Shown in pieces: positions 1 through 8,292 of a DNA stretch of 22,057 nucleotides. Numbering within the stretch: the stretch's first letter is position 1; the number at the start of each line of letters is the position of its first letter. The notes under the pieces are model-generated. The model was given only the letters and a program-made list of their open reading frames with translations. It was not told the origin of the DNA and ran no database searches. This DNA comes from CAZABC01 sp964483405 (GTDB taxonomy: Bacteria > Chloroflexota > Limnocylindria > Limnocylindrales > CSP1-4): contig CAZABC010000035.1 in assembly GCA_964483405.1 (NCBI GenBank), positions 1-22,057 on the forward strand, given 5' to 3'. A program made the translations under genes and the position numbers.

Positions 1-1751
<1,751 letters not shown>

Positions 1752-1787
1752 CACATGAATCGGAAATTGAAGTATTTGCGTTCTGTT

Positions 1788-1803
1788 CAGTTGTTAAGGT
1801 ACC
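1788..1803 (-). promoter_or_regulatory. BoxA-like / left arm of 23S processing stem
   Basis: The minus strand reads ACCTTAACAACTGAA about 40 nt upstream of the 23S 5' end. The same word occurs upstream of 16S (3811-3826), and its complement lies just after 16S (2138-2152). By position and by the 16S example, it is probably both an rRNA leader element and the left arm of the RNase III stem that encloses 23S. The matching right arm would lie beyond the 23S 3' end, outside this window. Confidence 0.55.
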
Positions 1804-1889
1804 CAGCAACCTGTCGTTGCTCTAGCAGTTGGTCGCTAGCCACTGCCGTCCAGTTCTGAACTCCACTCGCTAACCACCAACCTTTATTC

Positions 1890-2008
1890 ACACAAAACGG
1901 CCTGGCATGTCCAGGCCGCTTTTCTCTTGCGCGCCTTTGATATGCCTCATAACATCCTATGGGTAAACCACTTGGCTTGCTTCTCGCATATGCCTCCATA
2001 AACCCGGC
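1890..2008 (-). ncRNA. Candidate small RNA transcription unit in the rRNA spacer
   Basis: This segment is bounded by a near-consensus promoter (-10 at 2014-2019) and a terminator-like hairpin (1898-1918), which would give an RNA of about 115-120 nt. I recognise no Rfam family. It contains a near-direct repeat (GAGGCATAT, twice) and the palindrome GCATATGC. A 70-codon reading frame beginning at 1999 crosses it and continues past the hairpin. It resembles no known protein, so I do not call it a gene. The alternative is simply a spacer promoter for 23S with a processing hairpin. Confidence 0.35.
1894..1923 (-). terminator. Intrinsic-terminator-like hairpin inside the tRNA-Ile/23S spacer
   Basis: A perfect 8-bp GC-rich stem (CGGCCTGG at 1898-1905, CCAGGCCG at 1911-1918, 5-nt loop) is flanked by AAAA on the left and TTTT on the right, so it looks like a terminator on both strands. 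On the minus strand the stem is followed by TTTTGTGTG. It lies downstream of a strong internal promoter and upstream of 23S. Ribosomal antitermination would be needed for the main rRNA transcript to pass it. Confidence 0.6.
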
Positions 2009-2013
2009 GCGTA

Positions 2014-2042
2014 AGTATACCCTACCCTTAAAACTCTGTCAA
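2014..2042 (-). promoter_or_regulatory. Strong sigma70-type promoter in the tRNA-Ile/23S spacer
   Basis: The minus strand has TTGACA (2042-2037), a 17-bp spacer, and TATACT (2019-2014). That is a perfect -35 and a 5/6 -10 at ideal spacing. It begins 8 nt after the 3' end of tRNA-Ile and is predicted to start transcription near 2008. It could supply extra 23S transcript or a separate small RNA. Confidence 0.65.
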
Positions 2043-2050
2043 GCAACCAA

Positions 2051-2124
2051 TGGGCCTGACTAGACTCGAACTAGTGACCTTGCCCTTATCAGAGGCACGC
2101 TCTAACCAACTGAGCTACAGGCCC
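2051..2124 (-). tRNA. tRNA-Ile (anticodon GAU)
   Basis: A 74-nt cloverleaf. The acceptor stem GGGCCTG pairs with CAGGCCC, the discriminator is A, the D arm is GCTC/GAGC, and the anticodon stem TGCCT/GGGCA closes the loop CTGATAA. Anticodon GAU reads AUC/AUU. This is the classical spacer tRNA between 16S and 23S. The 3' CCA is not encoded (ATTGG follows), unlike the four other tRNAs in the window, so CCA must be added by nucleotidyltransferase. No tRNA-Ala accompanies it. Confidence 0.97.
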
Positions 2125-2137
2125 CCACACAAGTGGT

Positions 2138-2166
2138 CACCTTAACAACTCAAAAGTGACAGGAAA
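2138..2166 (-). other. Right arm of the 16S rRNA processing stem
   Basis: This 29-nt segment just downstream of 16S is the reverse complement of the segment at 3798-3826 just upstream of 16S. There are 26 Watson-Crick pairs, two G.U pairs and one G.G mismatch. Such stems bring the ends of pre-16S together for RNase III cleavage. The two wobble differences suggest conserved pairing rather than recent duplication. Confidence 0.8.
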
Positions 2167-2229
2167 GCCCGCTCTCGGATCGAAACAGAGTCGGCGTCAG
2201 GCCCGTGAGAACCTTTCACCCATACTCCC

Positions 2230-3731
<1,502 letters not shown>

Positions 3732-3797
3732 AGAAATGCACAGCCTTGCGGCCGCGACTTCGGTCAGAGGTTTGATCGCTCGCACATCCTTACCGGA

Positions 3798-3826
3798 TTT
3801 CCTGCCACTCTTCAGTTGTTAAGGTG
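3798..3826 (-). other. Left arm of the 16S processing stem with boxA-like core
   Basis: The minus strand contains CACCTTAACAACTGAAGAG and pairs over 29 nt with 2138-2166 on the other side of 16S. The 15-nt core recurs upstream of 23S (1788-1803). The core may also act as a boxA-type antitermination signal; that role is inferred from position only. Confidence 0.75.
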
Positions 3827-3865
3827 CAGCCTCCGGGCGCGCACGGGCACCGGCGCAGAGCCCCA

Positions 3866-3894
3866 ATGATGGGACTTGGCACTCGGCCTGTCAA
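3866..3894 (-). promoter_or_regulatory. rRNA promoter P2
   Basis: The minus strand has TTGACA (3894-3889), a 17-bp spacer, and CATCAT (3871-3866). The -35 is perfect and the -10 is 4/6. The predicted start is near 3859, about 130 nt before mature 16S. It shares the 10-mer CGTTTGACAG with P1, which suggests promoter duplication. Confidence 0.65.
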
Positions 3895-3907
3895 ACGGCC
3901 GGGACGC

Positions 3908-3928
3908 GGTCGATCGAGGCGATCGACC
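3908..3928 (-). repeat. 9-bp perfect inverted repeat between rRNA promoters P1 and P2
   Basis: GGTCGATCG and CGATCGACC are separated by AGG. It lies within the leader transcribed from P1 and just upstream of the P2 -35. It may be an RNA hairpin or a DNA operator; the sequence cannot tell which. Confidence 0.5.
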
Positions 3929-3963
3929 TCCGGCGTCGCCCGGGGTGGGCGAGCCGACGGCGA

Positions 3964-3992
3964 ATGATATGGAGGCCCCCGGAGGCTGTCAA
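3964..3992 (-). promoter_or_regulatory. rRNA promoter P1
   Basis: The minus strand has TTGACA (3992-3987), a 17-bp spacer, and TATCAT (3969-3964). This is one of the best sigma70-type promoters in the window. The predicted start is near 3957, 98 bp upstream of P2, and it lies 73 nt after the stop codon of the small membrane protein gene. Tandem P1/P2 promoters are typical of rRNA operons under growth-rate control. Confidence 0.75.
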
Positions 3993-4065
3993 ACGAGCCG
4001 GCGGTGGGACGGCGCGGGCCGCGCGATCGGCGTCGGCAGGGTCATCGGGTCGACCTCGGCGGGTG

Positions 4066-4251
4066 TCAGATCGGGCTCGTCTCAACCAGCAGGATGAACG
4101 CCGCGCCGGCGATCCAGCAGAGGATCGCGAGCTCGGGCGACGCGGTCACGCCGACCAGCGGGACGAGGACGAGCCACAGGCCGATGGCCACGACGAGGGC
4201 CGCGCCGGCCTTCGCCAGGCGGAGCAGGATCTCGGCGACCAGGTTCGACAT
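4066..4251 (-). CDS. Small membrane protein, function unknown, in the bofA position
   Basis: A 61-residue protein with two hydrophobic segments (about residues 13-34 and 39-58), predicted as an integral membrane hairpin with no catalytic motif. It starts with ATG 4 nt after the recR stop codon, so it is probably the last cistron of the dnaX-ybaB-recR unit, and the rRNA promoters follow it. In B. subtilis the genes between recR and rrnA are yaaL and bofA, and BofA is a small membrane protein that inhibits pro-sigmaK processing. The position matches. I see no convincing sequence similarity to BofA, so shared function is speculative. The codon composition resembles its neighbours. Confidence 0.65.
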   Translation of the reverse strand: MSNLVAEILLRLAKAGAALVVAIGLWLVLVPLVGVTASPELAILCWIAGAAFILLVETSPI

Positions 4252-4255
4252 CGGC

Positions 4256-4879
4256 TCAGGCCGACACGGCCCGACGGCCCTGGAGGGCGCGGATCAGGGT
4301 CACCTCGTCGGCGTACTCGAGGTCGCCACCGACGGGGATCCCGCGGGCGATCCGGGTGACCGACCCGACCGACGGCTCGAGGCGCTCGGCGAGGTACATC
4401 GCGGTTGCCTCGCCCTCGAGCGTCGGGTTGGTGGCGATGATGACCTCCTCGAACGGCGTCCCGGCGTCGCGCGCCGCATCGACCCGGCCGAGGAGCTCGC
4501 GGATCCGGAGTCGCTCCGGGCCGATCCCGTCGATCGGCGAGATCGCGCCGTGGAGGACGTGGTAGGCGCCCTTGAACTCGCCGGTCCGTTCCAGGGCGAG
4601 GACGTCGAGCGGCTCCTCGACCACGCACAGTCGGGACGGGTCTCGACCCGGATCGCGGCAGATCGGGCAGAGCGGCGCGTCGCTGATGTTGAAGCAGCGC
4701 TCGCAGAACACGACCTCGTCCCGGACGGCGATGAGGGCCGCGGCGAGGGCCCGGGCCTCGGCGTCGGGCGCTCGAAGGAGGTGGTAGGTCAGCCGCTGGG
4801 CGGTCTTCGGTCCGACGCCGGGCAGACGCGCGAGCGCCTCGATCAGGCGCGCCACGGGCTCGATGAGCGGGGTCGCCAC
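4256..4879 (-). CDS. recR: Recombination protein RecR
   Basis: A 207-residue protein of usual RecR length. It works with RecO (and RecF) to load RecA on gapped single-stranded DNA. In order it shows the helix-hairpin-helix LPGVGPKTAQR (19-29); a zinc finger with C59, C62, C71 and C74; and a Toprim domain beginning at VVEEPLDVLALE (about 86-97) and including ATNPTLEGEATA in its second half. The start is GTG at 4879, 3 nt after the ybaB stop, with no better upstream start. It sits in the conserved dnaX-ybaB-recR cluster and is likely cotranscribed with it. Nothing essential appears to be missing. Confidence 0.96.
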   Translation of the reverse strand: MATPLIEPVARLIEALARLPGVGPKTAQRLTYHLLRAPDAEARALAAALIAVRDEVVFCERCFNISDAPLCPICRDPGRDPSRLCVVEEPLDVLALERTGEFKGAYHVLHGAISPIDGIGPERLRIRELLGRVDAARDAGTPFEEVIIATNPTLEGEATAMYLAERLEPSVGSVTRIARGIPVGGDLEYADEVTLIRALQGRRAVSA

Positions 4880-4882
4880 CGG

Positions 4883-5188
4883 CTACATCCCCGGGATCCG
4901 GAGGCCTCCGGTCAGCGGCGCGAGCTTCGACTCGGCCAGCGCCCGCGAGGCCCGGATCGCGTCGTTGACGGCTGCCACGACGAGGTCCTGGAGCATCTCG
5001 ACGTCGGCCGCGTCGACGACCGACGGGTCGATCTCGATCGACACGACGTCCTGCTTGCCGGTCACGGTCGCCTTGACGACGCCGCCGCCGGCCGAGCCGT
5101 CGACCGTGGTGACCTCCAGCTCGGCCTGGATGCGGGCCATCTCCTGCTGCATCTGCTGGGCCATCCGCTGCAGGTTCGCCATGCTCAT
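4883..5188 (-). CDS. ybaB: YbaB/EbfC family nucleoid-associated DNA-binding protein
   Basis: A 101-residue protein of the YbaB/EbfC family, a small dimeric DNA-binding protein almost always found between dnaX and recR. The N-terminus is rich in Gln and Met (LQRMAQQMQQEMARIQ) and forms the typical long helix. Next come GGGVVKATVTGKQDVVSIEI, the family core strand region, and a C-terminal helix with LQDLVVAAVNDAI. I chose the ATG at 5188 because AGGAGG lies 7 nt upstream; an in-frame extension to 5293 has no such site and would overlap the end of dnaX. Its exact role is unsettled in the family: nucleoid structuring, or a link to RecR/DnaX repair. Confidence 0.95.
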   Translation of the reverse strand: MSMANLQRMAQQMQQEMARIQAELEVTTVDGSAGGGVVKATVTGKQDVVSIEIDPSVVDAADVEMLQDLVVAAVNDAIRASRALAESKLAPLTGGLRIPGM

Positions 5189-5261
5189 CGATCGTCCTCC
5201 TGTCGGCGCCTGGCGTGAGTGTGCGCGATGCGGGCGTTCTGTGCCGCTCGCCGGCGGGCCG

Positions 5262-6989
5262 TCACTCGACCTCGCCGACGTCGACGATGTCATCGGCGAA
5301 GATCCGGCGGGCCTCGTCGATGATCCGGGCGGCGTCGCCGAGGTCGGCCGAGGCGTCGAGGTTCGTGGCGACGCATCGGACGGCCACCGGGTACCCGAGG
5401 AAGTGACCGATCCCGTCCTCGAGGTTCGAGCGCCGCCGTTCGGCGACGTCCATCAGGAACGCACGGCCCTCCGGGAAGCCGAGGGTGACCGTCCGGCCGT
5501 CGACGGCGACCGGTCGGCAGGCCGCGATGAGCGGCTTCGTCGGCGGATGCTGCGCGATGTAGGCGACGATCTCCGGCCACTGGTGGCGCAGGAGGGCGAG
5601 CGTCCCCTCGTCCGTGCCGGAGTCCGGCGGCGCCGACGGGGCACGCGGGGGCGCCGACGGGGCACGCGCGGGCGCGACCGCGGCCACCGGCTCCGCCGCG
5701 GGGGCGGGCGCGGGGGCAGCCTTCGCGGTCGAGGGAGCGGCCCGGGACGGTGCGGCCGGGGTGGGAGCGGGAGCGGGTCCGGCCTCGTCCTCCGATGCGG
5801 ACGCGCCGGCTGACGGAGGCTCCGTCGACCCGGGCGCGGCCGCCCGGTCAGGAGCGACCGGGCGCGACGCCGCGGCAGGGCGCGGAGACGCGGCAGGGCG
5901 CGATGCCGGCGCGGATGGAGCCGTGGCGGCGGCCGTCGCTCCCGGGGCCGCGACCCCGGCGAGGACGGCCAGCTCGAGCTGCAGCCGCAGCCCTCCGGGG
6001 CCGCTCCGGGACGGGTCGATGGCGGCCAGTCTCGCGGCGGCGGCGGCGAGGGCCGCGAGCTCGGGCCGGTCCGCGCGCGATCCGGCGCGCAGGCTCGACG
6101 AGATGGCGGCCCGGATCGCATCGACGACCTGGTCGAGGAACACCCGGGGGTCGCGCCCGTGATCCTCGAGGTCGGCGAGGATCGCCAGGCCGGTCGCGCC
6201 GTCGCCGTCGGTCAGGGCCCGGGCGAACGCCTCGACGGTCTCCGTCTCCGCGAGCCCGAGCAGGTCGCGGACGCGACCGGCGTCGAGCCGGCCCTCCCCG
6301 GCCGCGAGCAGCTGGTCGAGCATCGACTCGGCGTCGCGCATCCCGCCGGCCGCGAGCCGGGCGATCTGGCCCACTGCGGCATCGTCCGCCTCCCGCGCCT
6401 CGGCGGCGAGGATCGTCCGCAGCTTGCCCTCGATCTCATCGACCGTGAGGCGCCGGAAGTCGAACCGCTGGACCCGCGACAGGACCGCCGGGCGGATCTG
6501 CGAGCTGTCGGTCGTGCAGAAGATGAAGGCGACGTGCGGCGGCGGCTCCTCGAGCGTCTTGAGCAGGAGGTCCCAGCCCTCCTTGATCCGTTGGACCTCG
6601 TCGACGATGAAGACCTTCCGGCGGAGGTCGCTCGGCGCGGTGTAGATCCGCGGCAGGAGCTCGCGGATGTCGTCGACCCGGTTGTTCGAAGCGGCGTCCA
6701 TCTCGACGACGTCGAGCGAGCGACCGTCGCGGATGGAGACGCAGGCCTCGCAGCGGTCGCAAGGCTCACCGTCGCGGAGGTCGGTGCAGTTGAGGGCCTT
6801 GGCGACGATGCGGGCGAGCGAGGTCTTGCCGGTCCCGCGCGGGCCCACGAACAGCATGGCGTGGGCGACCTGGCCGGATCGGACCGCGTTGCGGAGCGTC
6901 GTGACGACGGCCTCCTGGCCGACGATCCGGTCGAACGTCTGGGCGCGCCAGCGGCGGTAGAGGGCCTGGTGCGATGCGGTCTCGGTCAC
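5262..6989 (-). CDS. dnaX: DNA polymerase III tau subunit (DnaX)
   Basis: A 575-residue clamp-loader ATPase that assembles the beta clamp and links polymerases at the fork. The AAA+ domain has Walker A GPRGTGKT (49-56), a zinc site C68/C77/C80/C83, and Walker B KVFIVDEVQ with D130-E131; the family usually has DEVH, so His is replaced by Gln. The sensor region is FIFCTTD. After about residue 360 comes a long Ala/Pro/Ser linker, then a C-terminal domain. I start at GTG 6989 (VTETASHQALYRRWR); GGAG lies 4 nt upstream. The open frame runs further, but that DNA encodes the SRP RNA. I see no A-rich slippery heptamer, so a gamma form by the E. coli frameshift seems unlikely. Confidence 0.95.
   Translation of the reverse strand: MTETASHQALYRRWRAQTFDRIVGQEAVVTTLRNAVRSGQVAHAMLFVGPRGTGKTSLARIVAKALNCTDLRDGEPCDRCEACVSIRDGRSLDVVEMDAASNNRVDDIRELLPRIYTAPSDLRRKVFIVDEVQRIKEGWDLLLKTLEEPPPHVAFIFCTTDSSQIRPAVLSRVQRFDFRRLTVDEIEGKLRTILAAEAREADDAAVGQIARLAAGGMRDAESMLDQLLAAGEGRLDAGRVRDLLGLAETETVEAFARALTDGDGATGLAILADLEDHGRDPRVFLDQVVDAIRAAISSSLRAGSRADRPELAALAAAAARLAAIDPSRSGPGGLRLQLELAVLAGVAAPGATAAATAPSAPASRPAASPRPAAASRPVAPDRAAAPGSTEPPSAGASASEDEAGPAPAPTPAAPSRAAPSTAKAAPAPAPAAEPVAAVAPARAPSAPPRAPSAPPDSGTDEGTLALLRHQWPEIVAYIAQHPPTKPLIAACRPVAVDGRTVTLGFPEGRAFLMDVAERRRSNLEDGIGHFLGYPVAVRCVATNLDASADLGDAARIIDEARRIFADDIVDVGEVE
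5630..5671 (-). repeat. 21-bp tandem duplication in the dnaX linker
   Basis: Two nearly identical 21-bp units lie head to tail and encode the repeated peptide RAPSAPP in the flexible Ala/Pro linker of DnaX. The length is a multiple of three and the frame is kept, so it is probably a neutral expansion of a disordered tether. Confidence 0.75.
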
Positions 6990-7024
6990 GTGGCTCCAGG
7001 GCTCGGCCGGGTGCGCGGCAGGAT

Positions 7025-7296
7025 CGTGCGCCGTGCACCCACCGTCGATCCGAGCGTCCCCGCGCCCACCGTTCGGAGCGGCTCGGACCAGGCCTTGCCG
7101 CGGCACCCGACGATCATCGCTTAGGGCTGCTTCCTTCCGGACCTGACCCGGTTCGCGAGTCGCCGCTGCGCGGGACCCGGCCCTCAACGTCGCTCGCGAG
7201 GGCGGCCTTCGAGGACGGGGACCTCGGGTGGGAATTCAGCCCTGCTGGAGCGGATTGCAGGTACAGGGCACCGCTAGTTCCCCGCCTAGCACGGCA
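7025..7296 (-). ncRNA. ffs: Signal recognition particle RNA, large (Alu-domain) type
   Basis: The minus strand carries the SRP54-binding apex GGTCAGGTCCGGAAGGAAGC (complement near 7128-7147). About 140 nt upstream are the bacterial Alu-domain signatures GTGCTAGGCGGGGA (7292-7279) and GGTGCCCTGTACCTGC. Long-range helix 5 pairing supports one large RNA: CCCACC, CCGAG and GTCCCCG on the 5' side pair in order with CGGGGAC, CTCGG and GGTGGG on the 3' side (about 7030-7065). It is therefore the large bacterial type, as in Bacillus scr, not a 4.5S RNA. It lies between tRNA-Ser and dnaX, ending about 35 nt before dnaX. The ends are estimates. Confidence 0.88.
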
Positions 7297-7301
7297 GGCG
7301 G

Positions 7302-7310
7302 ATGATAGCA
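7302..7310 (-). promoter_or_regulatory. ffs: Extended -10 promoter of the SRP RNA gene
   Basis: The minus strand reads TGCTATCAT, an extended -10 (TGn plus TATCAT), 6-7 nt before the predicted RNA 5' end. There is no good -35. Similar TGCTA elements precede two tRNA-Ser genes in the window. Confidence 0.5.
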
Positions 7311-7338
7311 GGGGCGGCACCGACGGCCCGGCCGCGGG

Positions 7339-7426
7339 TGGCGGAGAGGGCGGGATTCGAACCCGCGATGGGTTGCCCCATACCGCATTTCCAGTGCGGC
7401 GCCCTAGGCCACTAGGCGACCTCTCC
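7339..7426 (-). tRNA. tRNA-Ser (anticodon GGA)
   Basis: A class II tRNA with a long variable arm. The acceptor GGAGAGG pairs with CCTCTCC, the discriminator is G, and CCA is encoded (7339-7341). The anticodon stem CCGCA/TGCGG closes loop CTGGAAA, giving GGA, which reads UCC/UCU. The T loop is GTTCGAAT. It lies 90 nt downstream of tRNA-Ser(CGA) and about 45 nt upstream of the SRP RNA. A possible -10 (TACGCT, 7438-7433) lies just upstream. Confidence 0.96.
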
Positions 7427-7514
7427 GGGGACAGCGTACCGGCGCGGACGGCTTCCTGGCGCCGTTCGACCGCGGACGGCCGCCACGACGCCACGACGAG
7501 CGGGCGGCCGGAGG

Positions 7515-7603
<89 letters not shown>

Positions 7604-7610
7604 GCGCGAG

Positions 7611-7619
7611 AGGATAGCA
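7611..7619 (-). promoter_or_regulatory. Extended -10 promoter of tRNA-Ser(CGA)
   Basis: The minus strand reads TGCTATCCT, 8 nt before the first base of the tRNA. This is the same TGCTA pattern as at the SRP RNA and tRNA-Ser(GCU). The -35 is weak. Confidence 0.45.
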
Positions 7620-7722
7620 GAGCCTCCGGGAGACCCGGCGAGCGGCGAGGCGGGCGGTGCCGCACGGGCACGGCGGGCGGAGCGTCGGCGCCGGGCGCCC
7701 CAGCCGGGCTGCGGCCGGAGGG

Positions 7723-8181
7723 TCAGGGCGTCGGGCGACCGGTCGGGGCGGGTGCGGCCACGAGCTGCTCCTCGGCCTCGTCGCGGCGGATCCCGCTGAC
7801 GACCCGGACGCGCCGCGGCAGACCGGCGTGCTGGGCGAGCTGGACGACCGAGCCGGCCGCGCCGTTCACCGGGTCGGGGATGGCGAAGACGAGCGTCTCG
7901 ACGTCGCTCTCGAGGAGCGCCCCGACGCACATCGCACACGGCTCGTGGGTCGAGAAGATCGTCGCCTCGCCGAGCCGGGCCGAGCCGAGCTTGCGGGCGG
8001 CCTCGCGGAGCGCGACGACGACGGCGTGGGCGGTCGGGTCGTTCGTCTCGCGGACCCGATCGTGGGCCCGGGCGACCATCGCCTCGTCGACGACGGCGAC
8101 GGCGCCGGACGCGCGCTCGCCGCGGGACCGCGCCAGCTGGGCCTCGGCGAGGGCTTCGCCCATGTACAGCTCGTAGTTCAC
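7723..8181 (-). CDS. tadA: TadA-like tRNA adenosine deaminase homologue lacking the catalytic Glu
   Basis: A 152-residue CDA-fold protein that aligns along its length with TadA, which converts A34 to inosine in tRNA-Arg(ACG). Zinc ligands H52 (DPTAHAV), C82 and C85 (EPCAMC) are present, as is the GAAGS segment. The glutamate of the HAE motif, needed as proton shuttle, is Val54; the codon is GTC, read directly from the DNA. The usual VPVGA strand is altered to RASGA. The same Glu-to-Val change is known in eukaryotic Tad3/ADAT3, the inactive partner of Tad2/ADAT2. The protein is therefore probably not a deaminase by itself. The start is GTG 8181 (NYELYMGEAL fits the family N-terminus); a TATCAT -10 directly upstream suggests a leaderless mRNA. 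It sits in the Bacillus tadA position upstream of ffs-dnaX. Confidence 0.85.
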   Translation of the reverse strand: MNYELYMGEALAEAQLARSRGERASGAVAVVDEAMVARAHDRVRETNDPTAHAVVVALREAARKLGSARLGEATIFSTHEPCAMCVGALLESDVETLVFAIPDPVNGAAGSVVQLAQHAGLPRRVRVVSGIRRDEAEEQLVAAPAPTGRPTP

Positions 8182-8188
8182 GGTCCCG

Positions 8189-8194
8189 ATGATA
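8189..8194 (-). promoter_or_regulatory. -10 element for a leaderless tadA-like mRNA
   Basis: TATCAT on the minus strand ends 8 nt before the GTG start, so transcription would start at or next to the start codon. Facing it on the plus strand, TAGGAT (8228-8233) is a possible -10 for the phosphofructokinase gene, followed by a 6-bp hairpin GGCGCC-GAGC-GGCGCC (8241-8256). Confidence 0.4.
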
Positions 8195-8292
8195 CAGGCC
8201 GGCGGGCGGCGACCCGGGGCCCGCGCGTAGGATGTGGCCTGGCGCCGAGCGGCGCCGGCAGCTCAGCACGTCCATCGGAGTCAAGCACGACC

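Noticed and set aside
1787..1999. 70-codon minus-strand frame in the rRNA spacer starting just after the internal promoter
   Set aside because: It runs through the terminator hairpin and the 23S leader arm, has no known motif and no ribosome site that stands out. The RNA-level signals explain the region better.
4004..5218. 404-codon plus-strand ORF opposite recR and ybaB
   Set aside because: It is antisense to two clear genes; GC-rich DNA leaves the opposite frames open, and its composition is Arg/Asp/Gly noise. The same applies to other long antisense frames (e.g. 10492-12078, 14554-16164, 16098-18086, 18233-20017).
4883..5293. 136-residue version of YbaB starting at 5293
   Set aside because: It overlaps the end of dnaX and lacks a ribosome site; ATG 5188 has AGGAGG at ideal spacing.
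5629..5890. Possible minisatellite or CRISPR-like array in dnaX
   Set aside because: Units are immediately adjacent, in frame and coding for an Ala/Pro linker; there are no spacers.
6990..7187. N-terminal extension of DnaX up to 7187
   Set aside because: The extension is translated SRP RNA; the DnaX fold starts at VTETASHQALYRRW with GTG 6989.
7090..7190. Small 4.5S-type SRP RNA of about 100 nt
   Set aside because: Alu-domain signatures and ordered helix 5 pairing extend the RNA to about 7296 and 7025, so the large type fits better.
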